The translations under genes were made by a program, and so were the position numbers. Shown here piece after piece: positions 27,830 through 36,187 of a DNA stretch of 64,000 nucleotides. Every line of letters begins with the position of its first letter. The stretch's first letter is position 1. The notes beneath the pieces were generated by a model, which saw only the letters and a list, made by a program, of their open reading frames with translations, made no database searches and was not told the DNA's origin. Origin of the DNA: Kitasatospora setae KM-6054 (GTDB lineage: Bacteria > Actinomycetota > Actinomycetes > Streptomycetales > Streptomycetaceae); NCBI RefSeq assembly GCF_000269985.1, contig NC_016109.1:6413001-6477000 (forward strand), in the 5' to 3' direction.

Positions 27830-28915
27830 ATGCGCACAGCCGCCGTCATCGGCACCGGACTGATCGGCACCTCCGCCGCGCTCGCCCTCACCCGCCGGGG
27901 GATAAGCGTCCACCTGGAGGACACCGACCAGGACGCCGCCCGCACGGCCGCGTCGCTCGGCGCCGGCACCACCGAACCCGCCGACGGCCCGGTCGACCTC
28001 GCCGTCATCGCCGTCCCGCCCGCCCTGGTCGGCAAGGTCCTCGCCGACTGCCAGCGGCGCGGCCTCGCCCGCTGCTACACCGACGTCGCCAGCGTCAAGG
28101 CCGGACCGCGCGGCGAGATCGCCGCGCTCGGCCTCGACACCGTCCACTACATCGGCTCGCACCCGATGGCCGGCCGCGAACGCTCCGGCCCGCTCGCCGC
28201 CACCGCCGACCTGTTCGAAGGCCGGCCCTGGGTGCTCACCCCCACCGCCGACACCGACACCGAGACGCTCAACGCCGCCCTCGAACTCGTCGCACTCTGC
28301 GGCGCCATGCCGATCGTCATGGACGCCGCCGACCACGACCGGGCCGTCGCCCTCGTCTCGCACGCCCCCCAACTGCTCTCCTCGCTCGTCGCCGCCCGCC
28401 TCGAACACGCCGAGGAGACCGCCGTCCGGCTCTCCGGCCAGGGCGTCCGCGACGTCACCCGGATCGCCGCCTCCAACCCCGCGATGTGGATCGACATCCT
28501 CTCCGCCAACGCGGGCGTCGTCGCCGACGTCCTCGACGACCTCGCCGTCGACCTCGCCGAGACCGTCGCCGCGCTGCGCGCCCTGCAAGCCGCCGACGAA
28601 GGCACCCGCCGCGAGGGCGCCGCCGGCATCGAAGCCGTCATGCGCCGCGGCAACACCGGCCAGGCCCGCATCCCCGGCAAGCACGGCGCGCCGCCCACCC
28701 GCTACGAGACCGTCACCGTCGTCCTCGGCGACCAGCCCGGCGAGCTCGGCCGCCTCTTCGGCGAGGTCGGCGCGCTCGGCGTCAACATCGAGGACGTGAC
28801 CATCGAGCACTCCACCGGGCAGCAGGTCGGCCACGTCCAGCTCGCGGTGGCGCCGGTGGCGGCGCGGGGGTTGGCGGCGGGGTTGCGGGAGCGGGGGTGG
28901 GGGGTGCGGGCGTAG
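27830..28915 (+). CDS. tyrA: prephenate dehydrogenase
   Basis: A 361-residue TyrA that makes 4-hydroxyphenylpyruvate (tyrosine pathway) with NAD. The Rossmann motif GTGLIGTS lies at about 8–15, the catalytic region YIGSHPMAGRERSG at about 105–118, and a C-terminal ACT regulatory domain at about 285–350 (TVVLGDQPGELGRLFGEVGA). ATG 27830 is preceded by GGAG/GAGAAG. The last 93 bases, the stop and about 50 bases beyond are repeated twice more downstream, and the final residues (AARGLAAGLRERGWGVRA) come from an unusually G-rich coding stretch. Confidence 0.95.
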   Translation: MRTAAVIGTGLIGTSAALALTRRGISVHLEDTDQDAARTAASLGAGTTEPADGPVDLAVIAVPPALVGKVLADCQRRGLARCYTDVASVKAGPRGEIAALGLDTVHYIGSHPMAGRERSGPLAATADLFEGRPWVLTPTADTDTETLNAALELVALCGAMPIVMDAADHDRAVALVSHAPQLLSSLVAARLEHAEETAVRLSGQGVRDVTRIAASNPAMWIDILSANAGVVADVLDDLAVDLAETVAALRALQAADEGTRREGAAGIEAVMRRGNTGQARIPGKHGAPPTRYETVTVVLGDQPGELGRLFGEVGALGVNIEDVTIEHSTGQQVGHVQLAVAPVAARGLAAGLRERGWGVRA

Positions 28916-29206
28916 CGGGGGGCCGCTGCGCGGGGCTGGTGGTGGGGGTGGGGGTTGGGGCGGCAGGTCGGCCATGCCCGGCTGGCGGTGGCGCCGGTGG
29001 CGCCGGTGGCGGCGCGGGGGTTGGCGGCGGGGTTGCGGGAGCGGGGGTGGGGGGTGCGGGCGTAGCGGGGGGCCGCTGCGCGGGGCTGGTGGTGGGGGTG
29101 GGGGTTGGGGCGGCAGGTCGGCCATGCCCGGCTGGCGGTGGCGCCGGTGGCGCCGGTGGCGGCGCGGGGGCTGGCGGCGGGGTTGCGGGAGCGGGGGTGG
29201 GGGGTT
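28823..29206 (+). repeat. tandem triplication of the tyrA 3' end
   Basis: Copy 1 (28823–28963, 141 bp) contains the last 31 codons of tyrA, the stop and 48 bp of spacer. Copy 2 (28964–29113, 150 bp) is nearly identical with a 9-bp GGCGCCGGT insertion. Copy 3 (29114 to about 29206) is cut short. Each copy starts CAGGTCGGCCA. The extra copies keep the tyrA reading frame and stop but have no start. Each spacer contains a run like GGTGGGGGTGGGGGTTGGGG that could form a G-quadruplex in DNA or mRNA. No gene is otherwise visible between tyrA and cmk. Confidence 0.9.
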
Positions 29207-29324
29207 TCGGGGGGTGGGGTGTGAGGGGGGTCTCCGGTGGGGGAGGGGTGGTCGGGTCGGGGGTGGGCGGGTGTCCATTAACCTTGAGGGTGAGTTCTGG
29301 TGTCGTGAGAGAGAGGTTCGCCCC

Positions 29325-30041
29325 GTGGACAGTGCCGACCGAGCGTCGAGTGGCCCGGTCGTCGTCGCCATCGACGGGCCTTCCGGGTCCGGGAAGTCGA
29401 CCGTGTCGCGGGCGGTGGCCGCGCGGCTGGGGTTGAGTTTCCTGGACACCGGCGCGATGTACCGGGCGATGACCTGGTGGATGCTCGCCAACGAGGTGGA
29501 CGTCGAGGACGCGGACGCGGTGGCGATCGCCTGCGGGAAGCCGGTGATCGTGTCCGGGACGGACGCCGCCGGGCCGACCATAACGGTGGACGGGCAGGAC
29601 GTGTCCGGGCCGATCCGCGGGCCGGAGGTCACCGGCAAGGTGAGCGCCGTCGCGGCCGTGCCGGCCGTCCGGGCGCGGCTGGTGGAGCTGCAGCGCGGCT
29701 GCGCCGCGCACGCCGAGCGCGGGATCGTCGCCGAGGGCCGGGACATGGGCTCGGTGGTGTTCCCGGACGCCACCGTGAAGGTGTTCCTGACCGCGTCCGA
29801 GCGGGCCCGGTCCGAGCGCCGGGCCGCCGAGCTGCGGGCGAAGGGCGTGGACGAGGCGACCATCACCGCGATGGCCGCCGACCTGGCCCGCCGGGACGCC
29901 GCCGACTCCTCGCGGGAGACCGCCCCGCTGACCCAGGCCGCCGACGCGGTCCTGGTCGACACCAGCGAACTCACCCTCGACCAGGTGATCGACACGATCG
30001 CCGCGCTGGTCGAGGAGAAGGCCGGCCTGACCGCCGCCTGA
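29325..30041 (+). CDS. cmk: cytidylate kinase
   Basis: A protein of about 238 residues that phosphorylates CMP and dCMP. The P-loop GPSGSGKST lies at about 18–26, with FLDTGAMYRAMTW, VAEGRDMGSVVFPDA and the lid-type RRDAADSSRETAPL. GTG 29325 with GAGAGG upstream is the only sensible start; upstream sequence is the G-rich repeat. It is followed after 167 bp by der. The acyltransferase gene often found between cmk and der in relatives is absent. Confidence 0.96.
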   Translation: MDSADRASSGPVVVAIDGPSGSGKSTVSRAVAARLGLSFLDTGAMYRAMTWWMLANEVDVEDADAVAIACGKPVIVSGTDAAGPTITVDGQDVSGPIRGPEVTGKVSAVAAVPAVRARLVELQRGCAAHAERGIVAEGRDMGSVVFPDATVKVFLTASERARSERRAAELRAKGVDEATITAMAADLARRDAADSSRETAPLTQAADAVLVDTSELTLDQVIDTIAALVEEKAGLTAA

Positions 30042-30208
30042 TCGACCCACCTACCGACTTACCTGTCTACCGACCGGCCGCAGGTCGTACGGACCACTGA
30101 CAGACAACGCTCCACCCGCGCGAGATCCGCGCGGTTCGCGCTGCCCGCAGGGCAGGTACGCACGGCACGCCCCTGGGAAGGGCCGGGCCGGGAAACGGAA
30201 AACGGAAC

Positions 30209-31663
30209 ATGAGCAACGACACCACCGCCGAGTACGGCGGCCTGGGCGAGTCCGAGTACGCCGAGTTCATGGCGCTGGCCGCCGAGGAGGGCTTCGACGG
30301 CGACGAGGTCGACGCCGAGCTGGCGGGCCACGGCCCGCTGCCGGTGCTGGCCATCGTCGGCCGCCCGAACGTCGGCAAGTCGACCCTGGTCAACCGCATC
30401 ATCGGCCGCCGCGAGGCGGTCGTCGAGGACCGCCCCGGCGTGACCCGGGACCGGGTCAGCTACGAGGCGATGTGGGCCGGCCGCCGGTTCAAGGTCCTCG
30501 ACACCGGCGGCTGGGAGATCGACGTCCTCGGCCTGGACGCGATGGTCGCCGGGCAGGCCGAGCTGGGCATCGAGCAGGCCGACGCGGTGCTGTTCGTGGT
30601 GGACGCCAAGGTCGGCGCCACCGACACCGAGGACGCCCTGGTCCGGCTGATCCGCCGCTCCGGCAAGCCCGTGGTGCTGTGCGCCAACAAGGTCGACGGC
30701 CCGTCCACCGAGGCCGAGGCCGCCTACCTGTGGTCGCTCGGCCTGGGCGAGCCGTACCCCGTCTCGGCGCTGCACGGCCGCGGCTCCGGCGACCTGCTGG
30801 ACGCCGTGCTGAAGGTGCTGCCGGAGGCCCCGCCGCAGCTGTTCGGCGACGGGCTGGCGCCCGGCGGCCCGCGCCGCGTCGCGCTGATCGGCCGGCCGAA
30901 CGTCGGCAAGTCCAGCCTGCTGAACAAGGTCGCCGGCGAGGACCGGGTGGTCGTCAACGAGCTGGCCGGCACCACCCGCGACCCGGTCGACGAGCTGATC
31001 GAACTCGGCGGCAAGACCTGGAAGTTCATCGACACCGCCGGCATCCGCCGCCGGGTGCACCAGACCGCGGGCGCCGACTTCTACGCCTCGCTGCGCACCT
31101 CCGCCGCGCTGGACAAGGCCGAGGTCGCCGTCGTCCTGGTCGACGCCAGCGAGACCCTGGCCGAGCAGGACACCCGGATCATCTCGATGGCCGTCGAGGC
31201 CGGGCGCGCCGTCGTCATCGCCTACAACAAGTGGGACCAGCTGGACGAGGAGCGCCGCTTCTACCTGGAGCGCGAGATCGAGCGCGACCTCGTCCAGGTG
31301 CAGTGGGCGCCCCGGGTGAACGTCTCGGCGAAGACCGGCCGCCACATGGAGAAGCTCGTCCCGGCGATCGAGACCGCGCTGGCGGGCTGGGAGACCCGGA
31401 TCCCGACCGCCCGGCTGAACGCCTTCCTCGGCGAGCTGGTCGCGTCGCACCCGCACCCGATCCGCGGCGGCAAGCAGCCGCGCATCCTGTTCGGCACCCA
31501 GGCGGGCACCCGTCCGCCGCGGTTCGTGCTGTTCTCGTCCGGCTTCCTGGAGGCCGGCTACCGCCGCTTCGTCGAGCGCCGGCTGCGCGAGGAGTTCGGC
31601 TTCGTCGGCACGCCGATCTCGATCTCGGTGCGGGTCCGCGAGAAGCGCACCAAGAAGAAGTAG
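30209..31663 (+). CDS. der: ribosome-assembly GTPase Der
   Basis: A 484-residue EngA/Der protein with two tandem G domains and a C-terminal KH-like domain, needed for 50S subunit assembly. The two G1 motifs are GRPNVGKST (about 51–59) and GRPNVGKSS (about 228–236). G3 DTGGWE and DTAGIR and G4 NKVD and NKWD are present. The C-terminus ends in basic REKRTKKK. An acidic extension of about 45 residues precedes the first G domain, as in other actinobacteria. Confidence 0.97.
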   Translation: MSNDTTAEYGGLGESEYAEFMALAAEEGFDGDEVDAELAGHGPLPVLAIVGRPNVGKSTLVNRIIGRREAVVEDRPGVTRDRVSYEAMWAGRRFKVLDTGGWEIDVLGLDAMVAGQAELGIEQADAVLFVVDAKVGATDTEDALVRLIRRSGKPVVLCANKVDGPSTEAEAAYLWSLGLGEPYPVSALHGRGSGDLLDAVLKVLPEAPPQLFGDGLAPGGPRRVALIGRPNVGKSSLLNKVAGEDRVVVNELAGTTRDPVDELIELGGKTWKFIDTAGIRRRVHQTAGADFYASLRTSAALDKAEVAVVLVDASETLAEQDTRIISMAVEAGRAVVIAYNKWDQLDEERRFYLEREIERDLVQVQWAPRVNVSAKTGRHMEKLVPAIETALAGWETRIPTARLNAFLGELVASHPHPIRGGKQPRILFGTQAGTRPPRFVLFSSGFLEAGYRRFVERRLREEFGFVGTPISISVRVREKRTKKK

Positions 31664-31685
31664 CGGGCGGGGAGAGGCGAAGGAC

Positions 31686-31722
31686 GGAGAGGGCCGCGGA
31701 CTCGGAGTCCGCGGCCCTCTCC
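31686..31722. terminator. terminator between der and the convergent gene
   Basis: GGAGAGGGCCGCGGACTC and its exact reverse complement around one central base, giving a stem of 17 bp or more. It probably serves both der and the convergent gene ending at 31754. Confidence 0.8.
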
Positions 31723-31753
31723 GCTGCCCTGGATCGGGCTTCCCGGCCCGGGC

Positions 31754-32533
31754 TCAGGCTTCCCGGCCCGGGGGCAGCGAGAGCACCGAGCGGTGCCGGC
31801 CGCCCGCGGTGCCGCCCGCGGTGGCGGGCTGCGGGCCGAGGTAGCCGGAGGCGATCCAGCCCTGGCCGTTGGCCTGGGCCGGCATGAACTGCGGGGCGCC
31901 CGGGAGCTGGCCCGCGTACGTCTCGAAGGACTGGTGCTGCTGCGGGGGCTGCGGCGGCTGCGGGTAGCCGAGCGGGCCCGGCTCGCGGGCGGGCGCGGTC
32001 GGCTGGGGGGACGGCTGCGGTTCGCGGACCGCGAAGCCGGTGAACTTCATCCCCTCCTCGCCGGAGCGGTCGCCGGGCAGGGCGCGGAACATCCGCCGGT
32101 ACTCGGAGTACAGCGTGTCGTAGATCGGCGTGGTCGACACCGGGTGCTCGGCGTCGTACGACGGGCGCATGTTCGGGATCGCCCGGCCGGCGCCGCCGGG
32201 GCCGGACTGGGCGGGGGGACGGCCGGAGGACGCGAGCTCGTAGCTGTACACGTAGGAGCCAACGAGCGAGACCGGCTTGGGATGCGGGGGCGCGGCCCCC
32301 AGTCCTATCCCGGCCGGGACGCTGGTGCCCTGGTCAACGGTGGTGCGGGCGGCCGGGGTTGGCGGGACCGGCGGGACGCCGAGGAGCCGCCCGGTGGCGG
32401 CCGGGTCGTTCATCGGATCGTTCACCGGGTCGTCCGCGGGGGCGCTCGTGGGGTCGCTCGTGGGGTCGCTCGTGACGGCTTCGGCGGGGTCGGCGGGGTG
32501 GCTCGCGGTGGCGTGCGCGGGGTCGTCGGTCAT
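31754..32533 (-). CDS. Pro-rich streptomycete hypothetical protein
   Basis: A 259-residue protein, largely disordered (repeated SDPTSDPTSAP and NDPMNDP near the N-terminus; Pro/Gln-rich C-terminus), with one conserved core at about 125–175: VSTTPIYDTLYSEYRRMFRA then LPGDRSGEEGMKFTGF. That core is found in conserved streptomycete proteins of unknown function (DUF6643-like). No signal peptide or membrane segment. The next gene upstream on the same strand ends 13 bp away, so the two are probably co-transcribed. Confidence 0.75.
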   Translation of the reverse strand: MTDDPAHATASHPADPAEAVTSDPTSDPTSAPADDPVNDPMNDPAATGRLLGVPPVPPTPAARTTVDQGTSVPAGIGLGAAPPHPKPVSLVGSYVYSYELASSGRPPAQSGPGGAGRAIPNMRPSYDAEHPVSTTPIYDTLYSEYRRMFRALPGDRSGEEGMKFTGFAVREPQPSPQPTAPAREPGPLGYPQPPQPPQQHQSFETYAGQLPGAPQFMPAQANGQGWIASGYLGPQPATAGGTAGGRHRSVLSLPPGREA

Positions 32534-32546
32534 CGGCGTGCTCCGC

Positions 32547-33407
32547 TCAGGTGCCGGCCAGCGGGAGCATGCCGGCGGCGAGCAGGCCGCGGGCGGCGGC
32601 CCGGTCCATCGCGATCCGCAGCAGGTCCTCGCGGGGCTGGCGGCCGATGGTGCCGGCCGGCACCGCGTACATGATCACCTCGGACTTGCGGGCCGCCGCC
32701 GCCCGCCACCCCGGGGTGACCTGGAGCGGCTGGTGGGCCTGCCACCAGGCGGCCGAACCGCCGGTCGCCGAGGGCTGCAGGATCGCGTGCAGCTGTCCCA
32801 TCGCCATCAGCACCGACCAGCCCGCGCGCGGCCGGGCCGGCGCCTGGTTGACGTCCTGGACCAGCTGGAAGCCGTGCTCGGTCAGCAGCGACAGGAACTC
32901 GTCCTCGCCCAGCGCGCTGCCCGGACGGCCGACCGGCCCGGTCGGCTCGACCACCAGCGCGGCGTGCTGGGTGTCGCCGCACAGCACGATCCCGCAGGTC
33001 ACGCCGAGCACCGCGGGCTGCGGCCGGCCGGGCGGCGAGACCGGCGGGGCGGTGATCGGCTCCGGGATCGACACCTCGACCACCGGCTCCGGCGCGACCG
33101 GCGCGGTCGGCTGGGCCGGCACCGCCGTCACGCCCTGGCTGATCGACTCGACGGCGCCGCGCAGCTGCTGCTCGTCCACCGGCACCACCTGGGACGGCAC
33201 GCAGCGGGCGTGCGCGAACGCCAGCACCGCGGTCTCGTCGCCGACGAACAGGACCGTGCTGGTGGGCTCGCGCAGCGAGTCACCCGGTTGTCGGCAGGAG
33301 GTGCAGTCGTACGCGTCCGGAGCGTGGGCACCCGCCAACAGGCTCTCGGCCTCGTCGTCGCCGATCTCGGCACGTACGTCCTCGCTCACCTCAAGCATGC
33401 GCGGCAC
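32547..33407 (-). CDS. streptomycete hypothetical protein with CxxC
   Basis: A protein of about 286 residues. GTG 33407 has GAGGAG 5 bases upstream and gives the N-terminus VPRMLEVSEDVRAEIGDDEA. A single DCTSCRQPG motif (about 33–41) could bind metal. The middle is Pro/Val-rich, and the C-terminal half (VTPGWRAAAARKSEVIMYAV, GLLAAGMLPLAGT) is conserved in streptomycete homologues of unknown function. It heads a two-gene operon with the Pro-rich protein downstream. Confidence 0.72.
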   Translation of the reverse strand: MPRMLEVSEDVRAEIGDDEAESLLAGAHAPDAYDCTSCRQPGDSLREPTSTVLFVGDETAVLAFAHARCVPSQVVPVDEQQLRGAVESISQGVTAVPAQPTAPVAPEPVVEVSIPEPITAPPVSPPGRPQPAVLGVTCGIVLCGDTQHAALVVEPTGPVGRPGSALGEDEFLSLLTEHGFQLVQDVNQAPARPRAGWSVLMAMGQLHAILQPSATGGSAAWWQAHQPLQVTPGWRAAAARKSEVIMYAVPAGTIGRQPREDLLRIAMDRAAARGLLAAGMLPLAGT

Positions 33408-33609
33408 TAAGACTCCTCGTTCGCCCTGACGTTCCAGGTGCTCGTTCCGGTGCCCCCGGGCGGGACGTCCCGGGCGCGCGGCGCGGCGCGCGCCGACCGC
33501 CATTACCAACGGGAGGTTGTGGCTGGGGTCACGGGTGCGGGCTCGGGCGACGGGATTTGCGCGGCTTCTGATGGCTCTGTGTGCATGGCTGATCACAAAT
33601 TGTCGATGC

Positions 33610-33625
33610 TGTGCCCGAGGTCACA
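33610..33625. promoter_or_regulatory. Crp-like binding site
   Basis: TGTGCCCGAGGTCACA fits the streptomycete Crp consensus GTG-N6-GNCAC exactly. A second, inverted-type repeat GGTCACA-N10-TGTGACC (33619–33642) overlaps it. The downstream gene encodes an Rpf-type enzyme, and rpfA of S. coelicolor is known to be Crp-controlled. Confidence 0.6.
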
Positions 33626-33644
33626 CGGGTCAAACTGTGACCGG

Positions 33645-33664
33645 AACCATATTCCCATATGGTT
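33645..33664. promoter_or_regulatory. AT-rich palindrome, operator or promoter element
   Basis: AACCATAT-TCCC-ATATGGTT, perfect 8-bp arms with a 4-bp spacer, 20 bp downstream of the Crp-like site. The right arm includes TATGGT, a possible -10 box, so a factor bound here would cover the promoter. Confidence 0.5.
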
Positions 33665-34064
33665 TGATCTTCGAAAAAGCGGATGAAACGGACATTTGTT
33701 TTCGATTCCCGTGATCGATACCGGCGGTAACGCCGCTTTGACCTGGGATGACCCGAAAGTGTTTGGCGCCCGGCAGTCCGAATCGTAGGTTTTTGCCCGG
33801 TGCAACGAGCACCTCCCGGGTTCACCCCCGACGCACGGCCCGCACCTCCGGCTCACCCCGGAGCCCGGCTCACCCCGGAACCGCGGACCAGGCGCCCACC
33901 GGCGCGACGGCAGCCAGCCGCCGCCGGGGATGCGGACAGGTGGCCGGGGCGGCAAGCGGCACGTCCGACACGTGCACGGCCCGCCCGACGGACTTGGCGA
34001 GCGAACACGGCCCCGCTGGGGCCTGGTTCCGCCTGCCCTTCCCGGGAATGTCGAGAGGAATCTC

Positions 34065-34895
34065 ATGACCTTCCGTAACGAGACCGCCGCTGCCACCACC
34101 ACCCCCAAGCGCAACCGCGTCCGCGCGGCTGTCGTGGGTGGCGCCCTGCTCGCCGCCCCGGTGGCCGGCCTCGTCACGGCCAACACGGCCTCCGCCGCGG
34201 ACGTCTCCACCTGGGACAAGGTCGCGCAGTGCGAGTCGACCGGCAACTGGTCGATCAACACCGGCAACGGCTTCTACGGCGGCCTGCAGTTCACCTCCTC
34301 CACCTGGGCCGCCTTCGGCGGCACCGCCTACGCCCCGCAGGCCAACCAGGCCACCAAGGCGCAGCAGATCGCCGTCGCCGAGAAGGTCCTGGCTTCCCAG
34401 GGCCCCGGCGCCTGGCCCGTCTGCTCCGTCCAGGCCGGTCTGACCAAGGGCGGCGCGCCGGCCCAGGTCGACACCTCCTCGTCCGGCAGCAGCTCGACCT
34501 CGTCGAAGTCGACCTCGTCGAACAGCAGCAGCTCGAACTCCTCGAAGTCGACCTCGTCGAACAACTCGACCTCGTCGAAGTCGACCTCCTCGAACAGCGC
34601 CGCCTCGGACGACTCCGCCAAGGCCTCCCGCTCCGAGTCCCGCGCCCAGGCCCCGAAGGCCGCCGCGCAGGAGACCCCGAAGCAGACCTGGAAGAACAAG
34701 TCGGCCTCGGCGACCACCACCAACACCGCCAAGGCCGCCACCACCGGTGACGGCTACACGGTGAAGGCGGGCGACACCCTGTCCAAGATCGCGGACAGCC
34801 TGGGCGTCGACTGGCACACCCTGTACAGCAACAACTCCGGTGTCGTCGGCGGCAACCCGGACCTGATCTACCCGGGCCAGGTCCTGTCGGTCTGA
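34065..34895 (+). CDS. secreted Rpf-type transglycosylase with LysM
   Basis: A protein of about 276 residues. A Sec signal peptide (1 to about 45, ending TASAA) is followed by a resuscitation-promoting-factor/transglycosylase-like domain (about 46–122) with the catalytic Glu in CESTGNW (about E57), NGFYGGLQF and the paired cysteines at about 56 and 120. A Ser/Thr/Asn/Lys linker (about 135–190) contains three KSTSSN-type repeats. A C-terminal LysM peptidoglycan-binding domain (about 228–276) carries YTVKAGDTLSKIADSLGV. It should cleave cell-wall glycan during spore germination or growth. The start follows GAGAGGAA. It lies behind a Crp-like site. Confidence 0.95.
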   Translation: MTFRNETAAATTTPKRNRVRAAVVGGALLAAPVAGLVTANTASAADVSTWDKVAQCESTGNWSINTGNGFYGGLQFTSSTWAAFGGTAYAPQANQATKAQQIAVAEKVLASQGPGAWPVCSVQAGLTKGGAPAQVDTSSSGSSSTSSKSTSSNSSSSNSSKSTSSNNSTSSKSTSSNSAASDDSAKASRSESRAQAPKAAAQETPKQTWKNKSASATTTNTAKAATTGDGYTVKAGDTLSKIADSLGVDWHTLYSNNSGVVGGNPDLIYPGQVLSV

Positions 34896-34958
34896 CCCAC
34901 CCCCCGGAAGCAGCGCTTCCACCGGGACCGCCGGACGGCCGTCCCACCCTGTCGGCGT

Positions 34959-34997
34959 GAAGCCGCCACCCCGCGACCTCGCGGGAGTGGCGGCTTC
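34959..34997 (+). terminator. hairpin after the LysM/Rpf gene
   Basis: GAAGCCGCCAC / GTGGCGGCTTC, an 11-bp perfect outer stem with an inner CCGCG/CGCGG pairing, 64 bases after the stop. Confidence 0.7.
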
Positions 34998-35070
34998 CGC
35001 CGTTTCCGGGGCCAATCGCTCGGCGGTCTCCGGAGGGTGGCGCGGCGGCCGCCGTGCGTAGCGTCGGGGC

Positions 35071-35535
35071 ATGCGGATATCACTGCGGGAACGCGGGGGG
35101 CTCGGGGGAGCCGGGGGAGTCGGTGCAGTCGGGGGCTCTGGGCGGCTCGGGGGAGCGGGGGAGGCGCGGCGGGAGTGGCGGCGGGGGCGGCGGGCGTACG
35201 GGCGGGCGCTGGTGGTGGTCGGGCTGCTGCTGCCCGCCGCCGTCACCGCGACGGCCGGTACGCCCGCCGCCGCCCGGCAGGCCGTGTCCGACCTGGTGTG
35301 GGACCGGCTCGCCGACTGCGAGAGCGACGGGGACTGGGAGGCCGACACCGGGAACGGCTACTACGGCGGGATCCAGATCTGGCCGCCCACCTGGCGGGAG
35401 GCGGGCGGCCAGCGCTACGCCGACCGGCCCGACCACGCGAGCCGGCGGCAGCAGATCACCGTCGGCGAGGAGATCCTGCGCCGCCAGGGCTGGCGGGCCT
35501 GGGGCGGCTGCGCGCGGGAGATCGGGATGCTGTGA
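35071..35535 (+). CDS. Rpf-type transglycosylase, short form
   Basis: A 154-residue protein. A Gly-rich basic start (about 1–42) and one hydrophobic segment (about 46–62, signal peptide or anchor) precede an Rpf-like domain (about 75–150) with DCESDGDWEAD (catalytic Glu about 84), NGYYGGIQIWPPTW and the second cysteine at about 148. It has no LysM. TAGCGT at 35059–35064 is a possible -10 that would make the mRNA start at or near the ATG (leaderless). It directly follows a paralogous Rpf/LysM gene. The Gly-rich N-terminus may be an overcalled start. Confidence 0.85.
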   Translation: MRISLRERGGLGGAGGVGAVGGSGRLGGAGEARREWRRGRRAYGRALVVVGLLLPAAVTATAGTPAAARQAVSDLVWDRLADCESDGDWEADTGNGYYGGIQIWPPTWREAGGQRYADRPDHASRRQQITVGEEILRRQGWRAWGGCAREIGML

Positions 35536-35551
35536 CCCCCGGGAGCGGGAG

Positions 35552-36187
35552 TCACCAGGCGCGGCCCTCGGTGAGGGCGGACAACTCCGGGGCGGAGAGG
35601 TGCGGGACGCGGAAGACCGCCGTCGAGCCGGCGGGGGAGCCGGCCTGCTGCGGGGCGGCCGGGGCGCTCGGGGCGTCGGTGCGCAGGACGAAGTGCAGCA
35701 GTTCCCAGCGGCTCGGGTCGAGGGCCAGCACGGCGGTGTGCACCTCCGGGTGGCGGGCCAGCTCGCGCAGCTCCTCGACGGCCCGTTCCACGTGGGCGGC
35801 CAGGGCCAGCGGGTCCGGGTCGGTCGGGACGGCGGTCAGGCGGCGGGTCGCGACGGGCGGGACCGCGACGGCGGCGCGGGCCGGACCGGCGAAGTGGGCC
35901 AGCACCGTCCAGTGGTGGACGGTCGGGCGGCCGAAGTCCCGGACGATGTTCTCGAAACCGCCGCCGCCGACCAGGAACCGGGCCGCCGCGCCGTCCGAGC
36001 GCCACACGTACAGCGGCGCGTACTGGTTGACCGGCGAGCCGTCCGCGCCGCGCTCGCGCAGCAGCCACGCCTTGAAGCCCAGCCCCGGCCGGTCGTCCAG
36101 CAGCGGGGCGCCGGCCCGGATCCGGCGGCGGATCACGTCGAGGTCGTAGTCGGCGGGCAGGGTGATCTCGTACTGCTTGGCTAGCAC
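35552..36187 (-). CDS. DUF4865 family protein
   Basis: A 211-residue protein matching DUF4865: MLAKQYEITLPADYDLDVIR start, FKAWLLRERG, NQYAPLYVWRS and FENIVRDFGRPTVHHWTVL. This family usually accompanies TetR regulators and is of unknown, possibly quinone- or electrophile-related, function. The GTG start overlaps the stop of the TetR gene by 7 bp (GTGCTAG), so translation is coupled. It is convergent with the short Rpf gene. Confidence 0.88.
   Translation of the reverse strand: MLAKQYEITLPADYDLDVIRRRIRAGAPLLDDRPGLGFKAWLLRERGADGSPVNQYAPLYVWRSDGAAARFLVGGGGFENIVRDFGRPTVHHWTVLAHFAGPARAAVAVPPVATRRLTAVPTDPDPLALAAHVERAVEELRELARHPEVHTAVLALDPSRWELLHFVLRTDAPSAPAAPQQAGSPAGSTAVFRVPHLSAPELSALTEGRAW

Larger units (their letters stand above)
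33408..34064. other. long regulatory gap before the LysM/Rpf gene
   Basis: 657 bp without a supportable gene, clearly richer in A+T between about 33590 and 33800 than the rest of the window. It contains a Crp-like site, two further inverted repeats and possible promoter elements. The rest is a GC-rich leader with several CTCACCCCGGA-type repeats (about 33852–33885). I looked for a ydaO (c-di-AMP) riboswitch, known upstream of rpfA in Streptomyces, and could not recognise one. Confidence 0.5.

Noticed and set aside
33665..34064. ydaO (c-di-AMP) riboswitch before the Rpf/LysM gene
   Set aside because: Expected from rpfA of Streptomyces, but I could not find the conserved blocks (GGGGTGAATCC-like and CCGACAGCT-like) on the plus strand. 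A covariance-model search would settle it.
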